A DNA stretch of 64,000 nucleotides from Chloroflexota bacterium. GTDB lineage: Bacteria; Chloroflexota; Anaerolineae; Anaerolineales; UBA4823. Below the pieces are notes generated by a model. It searched no databases, was not told where the DNA came from, and was given only the letters and a program-made list of their open reading frames with translations. The stretch spans positions 310,001-374,000 of the forward strand of contig JAJUJL010000001.1 in the NCBI GenBank assembly GCA_029265355.1, given 5' to 3'. Position 1 is the stretch's first letter; every line of letters starts with the position of its first letter. Shown piece after piece: positions 62,020-64,000 of the stretch. The translations under genes were made by a program, and so were the position numbers.

Positions 62020-62802
62020 ATGATCCAGATTGAAGCGCTCACCTACGGCTACCACGGCGGAATCCCGCTGTTTGAAGCCTTTAACTGGGAGACCCAGCCG
62101 GGCGAAGCCTGGGCGGTGCTCGGACCATCTGGTTGTGGCAAGACTACCCTGCTCTATCTGATTGCCGGTTTGCGCTTCCCCCAGGCTGGAAGGGTGCTGA
62201 TCGACGGCAATGAGCTCAAACGTCCTCGTCCGCGCAGCGGTTTGATCCTGCAAGATTACGGGCTGCTGCCCTGGGCCAGCGTTCGCCAGAATGTCGCCCT
62301 GGGGTTGAACGTGCGCCGCTTTTACGGCCCAGATGGCAAACACGCCCCCGCTGAAGCGCTGCCGCCGGCAAATGTGGATACCTGGCTCAAACGCCTGGGA
62401 ATCGATGCCATTGCAGAGAAGTTTCCTGGACAAATCTCCGGGGGTCAGCGACAACGCACCGCTATCGCCCGCACACTGGCCTTGCAGCCGGATTTGCTGC
62501 TCATGGATGAACCGTTTTCCTCCCTGGACGCGCCCACCCGGGAAAGCCTGCAAGCGCTCACCCTCGAGATCAAAGCCGAGCAAAATCTCAGCCTGGTGAT
62601 CGTGACCCACGCGATTGAGGAAGCTGCTATCATGGGACGCAAGATTTTGCTATTGGGGCAACCGCCCAACCGCCAGGCGGTAGTGATCGACAACCCGGGA
62701 AGCGAACATCCAGCCTACCGCAACTCCAGCGAATACCTGGCGCTTTGCCAGCAACTGCGCAGCCGGATGGAACCGGCCAGGACGATGTATGCGACGCCGT
62801 GA
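62020..62802 (+). CDS. ABC transporter ATP-binding protein (SsuB/TauB/ThiZ-like)
   Basis: 260 residues from ATG 62020. Walker A GPSGCGKTTLLYLIAGL, Q-loop LILQDYGLLPWASVRQNVALGL, signature QISGGQRQRTAIARTL, Walker B LLLMDEPFSSLDAPTRESL and switch His VIVTHAIEEA are intact. A Pro/Ala insertion (RFYGPDGKHAPAEALPPANV) lies between the Q-loop and signature. The PWASVRQN motif is typical of the nitrate/sulfonate/pyrimidine group. It energises the permease encoded next, whose start lies 14 bases inside this gene. Confidence 0.93.
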   Translation: MIQIEALTYGYHGGIPLFEAFNWETQPGEAWAVLGPSGCGKTTLLYLIAGLRFPQAGRVLIDGNELKRPRPRSGLILQDYGLLPWASVRQNVALGLNVRRFYGPDGKHAPAEALPPANVDTWLKRLGIDAIAEKFPGQISGGQRQRTAIARTLALQPDLLLMDEPFSSLDAPTRESLQALTLEIKAEQNLSLVIVTHAIEEAAIMGRKILLLGQPPNRQAVVIDNPGSEHPAYRNSSEYLALCQQLRSRMEPARTMYATP

Positions 62803-63529
62803 TCTGTTCGCCTCGGTTGTCGCCCTGGCATTGTTTTGGCAAATCGCTGCCTGGCTGGTTAATCGCCCGATCCTCCCGCCGCCCGGCCTGGTAGCCAGGG
62901 TCCTGGTTGAAGAGCTACAAGCCGAGTTGCCCGGCCATTTCCTGGCTTCTCTATGGCGTGTCATCGCCAGTACGGTGCTTTCCATATTACTGGCAGCGCC
63001 GGCAGGCCTGGTGCTGGGACAATCCAGGCGGCTGAATGCCCTCTTTTCCCCAATCATCTATCTGCTCTACCCGGTACCCAAGGTGGTCTTTGTACCGGTC
63101 GTGCTCCTGTTCCTCGGATTGGGGGACGCGCCAAAGATCGTTATCATCTTTCTCATCCTGTTTTTCCAGGTGCTGGTGCTGGTGCGCGATCAAGCTGCCA
63201 GCCTGAGGCCCGAGTTGATCCAGAGCGTGCGCAGCCTGGGCGCCGGACGCAGGGCTTTGTTCCGCTACGTGTATCTGCCTGCCAGCCTGCCAGCCATCCT
63301 GACCGCGCTGCGTCAATCGGTCGGCACTGCCGTGGCGGTGCTCTATGTGGCTGAGCTTTTCGCCACCCAACGCGGCCTGGGATACTATATCTATCTAAAC
63401 GGAAGCAACCTGCTCAACTATCCAGCCATGTACGCCGGCATTGTTGTTATGAGCCTGCTTGGCCTGGGCTTATACTTCAGCGTGGACTGGCTTGAAAAAC
63501 GACTGTGCCCGTGGGAGTATGCCCATTAG
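62789..63529 (+). CDS. ABC transporter permease (SsuC/TauC/ThiX-like)
   Basis: 246 residues from ATG 62789. Six hydrophobic segments are visible; PILPPPGLVARVL and SLWRVIASTVLSILLAAPAGLVLG are hallmark N-terminal elements. The EAA loop is SVRSLGAGRRALFRYVYLPASLPAILTALRQSVGTAVAVLYVAELF, where the ATPase docks. The C-terminal WLEKRLCPWEYAH is typical for the group. With the two preceding genes it makes a complete three-gene importer. The first gene overlaps the second, which suggests matched expression of ATPase and permease. Confidence 0.93.
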   Translation: MRRRDLFASVVALALFWQIAAWLVNRPILPPPGLVARVLVEELQAELPGHFLASLWRVIASTVLSILLAAPAGLVLGQSRRLNALFSPIIYLLYPVPKVVFVPVVLLFLGLGDAPKIVIIFLILFFQVLVLVRDQAASLRPELIQSVRSLGAGRRALFRYVYLPASLPAILTALRQSVGTAVAVLYVAELFATQRGLGYYIYLNGSNLLNYPAMYAGIVVMSLLGLGLYFSVDWLEKRLCPWEYAH

Positions 63530-63658
63530 GGACCTCGCCGGCAACGGGAATTGAAGCTTAAACAAGGGATTTTTGTCTTATAATTCATCTACCGGTGTCA
63601 GGACAGCTCACCCCTGGCAACTGGCTTGAACCACTTTTCTTAGTTTAGGAGGATGCTC

Positions 63659-64000
63659 ATGCTAAATTTGCAATCCCGCAGCCAGCCGCTCGCTTTTGTG
63701 CGAGTGCTGCTCAGTATTCTGCTGGCTCTCTCTTTCCTCCTGGCTGCATTTCCCAGCCAGGCTCAGGCTGCCACGACAACCTGCGTGGCTTACTACACCG
63801 TGCAGAAGGGCGATACCACCACCAAGATTGCTAAAACTTTCGGTTTGCGCTGGCGCCAGATTGCGGTGGCAAACGACATGGAATATCCCTATGTATTGAA
63901 GGCAGGTATGCGCCTGTGCATCCCTCCCAAGGATTTTTCCACCGAACCGACCGTTCCAGCTGCCGCAGTCTTGAAAGCCCAGGCCGTCAATAACCGCCTG
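63659..64000 (+). CDS. LysM-domain secreted protein (partial, 3' end outside window)
   Basis: ATG 63659 is preceded by AGGAGG six bases upstream; the frame is open to the window edge (114 residues visible). A signal peptide runs RVLLSILLALSFLLAAFPSQAQA. A LysM domain follows at about residues 43-88: YYTVQKGDTTTKIAKTFGLRWRQIAVANDM and LKAGMRLCIPPKDF, with a flanking Cys pair (TTCVAY and RLCIP). LysM binds peptidoglycan or chitin-like glycans, so this protein is likely attached to the cell wall. TATAAT at 63579 may be its -10. What follows the LysM domain is unknown. Confidence 0.88.
   Translation, partial: MLNLQSRSQPLAFVRVLLSILLALSFLLAAFPSQAQAATTTCVAYYTVQKGDTTTKIAKTFGLRWRQIAVANDMEYPYVLKAGMRLCIPPKDFSTEPTVPAAAVLKAQAVNNRL

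Overview
The window reads as chromosomal DNA of a GC-rich bacterium, most likely an Anaerolineae-type member of the Chloroflexota. The pointers are several extracytoplasmic proteins with Thr-Pro-rich linkers, secreted proteins ending in a short FLPxxxR tail, a Roadblock/V4R signalling cluster, ECF sigma factors paired with DUF5667-type membrane proteins, TadE/TadG-like proteins without a recognised pilin, and frequent TTG/GTG starts. The taxonomic call is inference from gene content. No phage, transposase, integrase or CRISPR array was found; the accessory signal is short dispersed repeats and one broken toxin-like gene.

Layout. 1-6990 (minus): a tightly packed surface-glycan cluster (three GT2-type and one GT4 glycosyltransferase, an alpha/alpha-toroid protein, a DUF362 protein, a hexapeptide acyltransferase). 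7104-12623 (plus): a TPP-riboswitch-controlled operon for thiamine salvage (thiamine pyrophosphokinase, then a ThiB-ThiP-ThiQ-like importer). 12661-13689: a rhodanese gene between a perfect consensus promoter and a strong terminator. 13706-15615 (minus): three small membrane proteins separated by copies of a dispersed repeat. 15747-18392 (plus): two tandem DUF3048 lipoproteins. 18367-22979 (minus): a pyrimidine operon pyrC-pyrB-pyrFE(fusion)-pyrD with a terminator hairpin touching the pyrC start codon. 23176-23940: surE. 24126-28040 (minus): Rieske, cytochrome b and two diheme cytochromes c, a bc-type quinol-oxidising complex.

28348-36000: small membrane proteins, an ECF sigma/zinc-finger anti-sigma pair, a large secreted LVIVD beta-propeller protein and a membrane-anchored GH32/43-like propeller. 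36010-36099: tRNA-Ser(GGA). 36137-39771: a GNAT acetyltransferase, a short inverted-repeat element, a GH1 beta-glycosidase and an AbiEii-like remnant. 39853-46054 (plus): thiolase, folK, a small STAS-like protein, folP and aconitase, followed by SRP RNA. 46337-51795 (minus): a four-gene TadE/TadG-like surface operon with a NIDO-like secreted protein. 52129-55653 (minus): two adjacent ECF sigma/DUF5667 modules. 55874-58822: rsmA, an MFS permease and a polyprenyl-phosphate mannosyltransferase. 58834-60719 (minus): a Roadblock/V4R/response-regulator module. 60981-63529 (plus): a second ABC importer with an NMT1/THI5-like binding protein. The window ends inside a LysM protein.

The genes suggest a heterotrophic, respiring, cell-surface-rich bacterium that makes pyrimidines and folate, salvages thiamine, and has several extracytoplasmic sensing circuits. 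The least explained parts are the Tad-like operon beside the duplicated sigma/DUF5667 modules, the shared C-terminal FLP tail, and the two regulatory leaders (thiN and pyrC).
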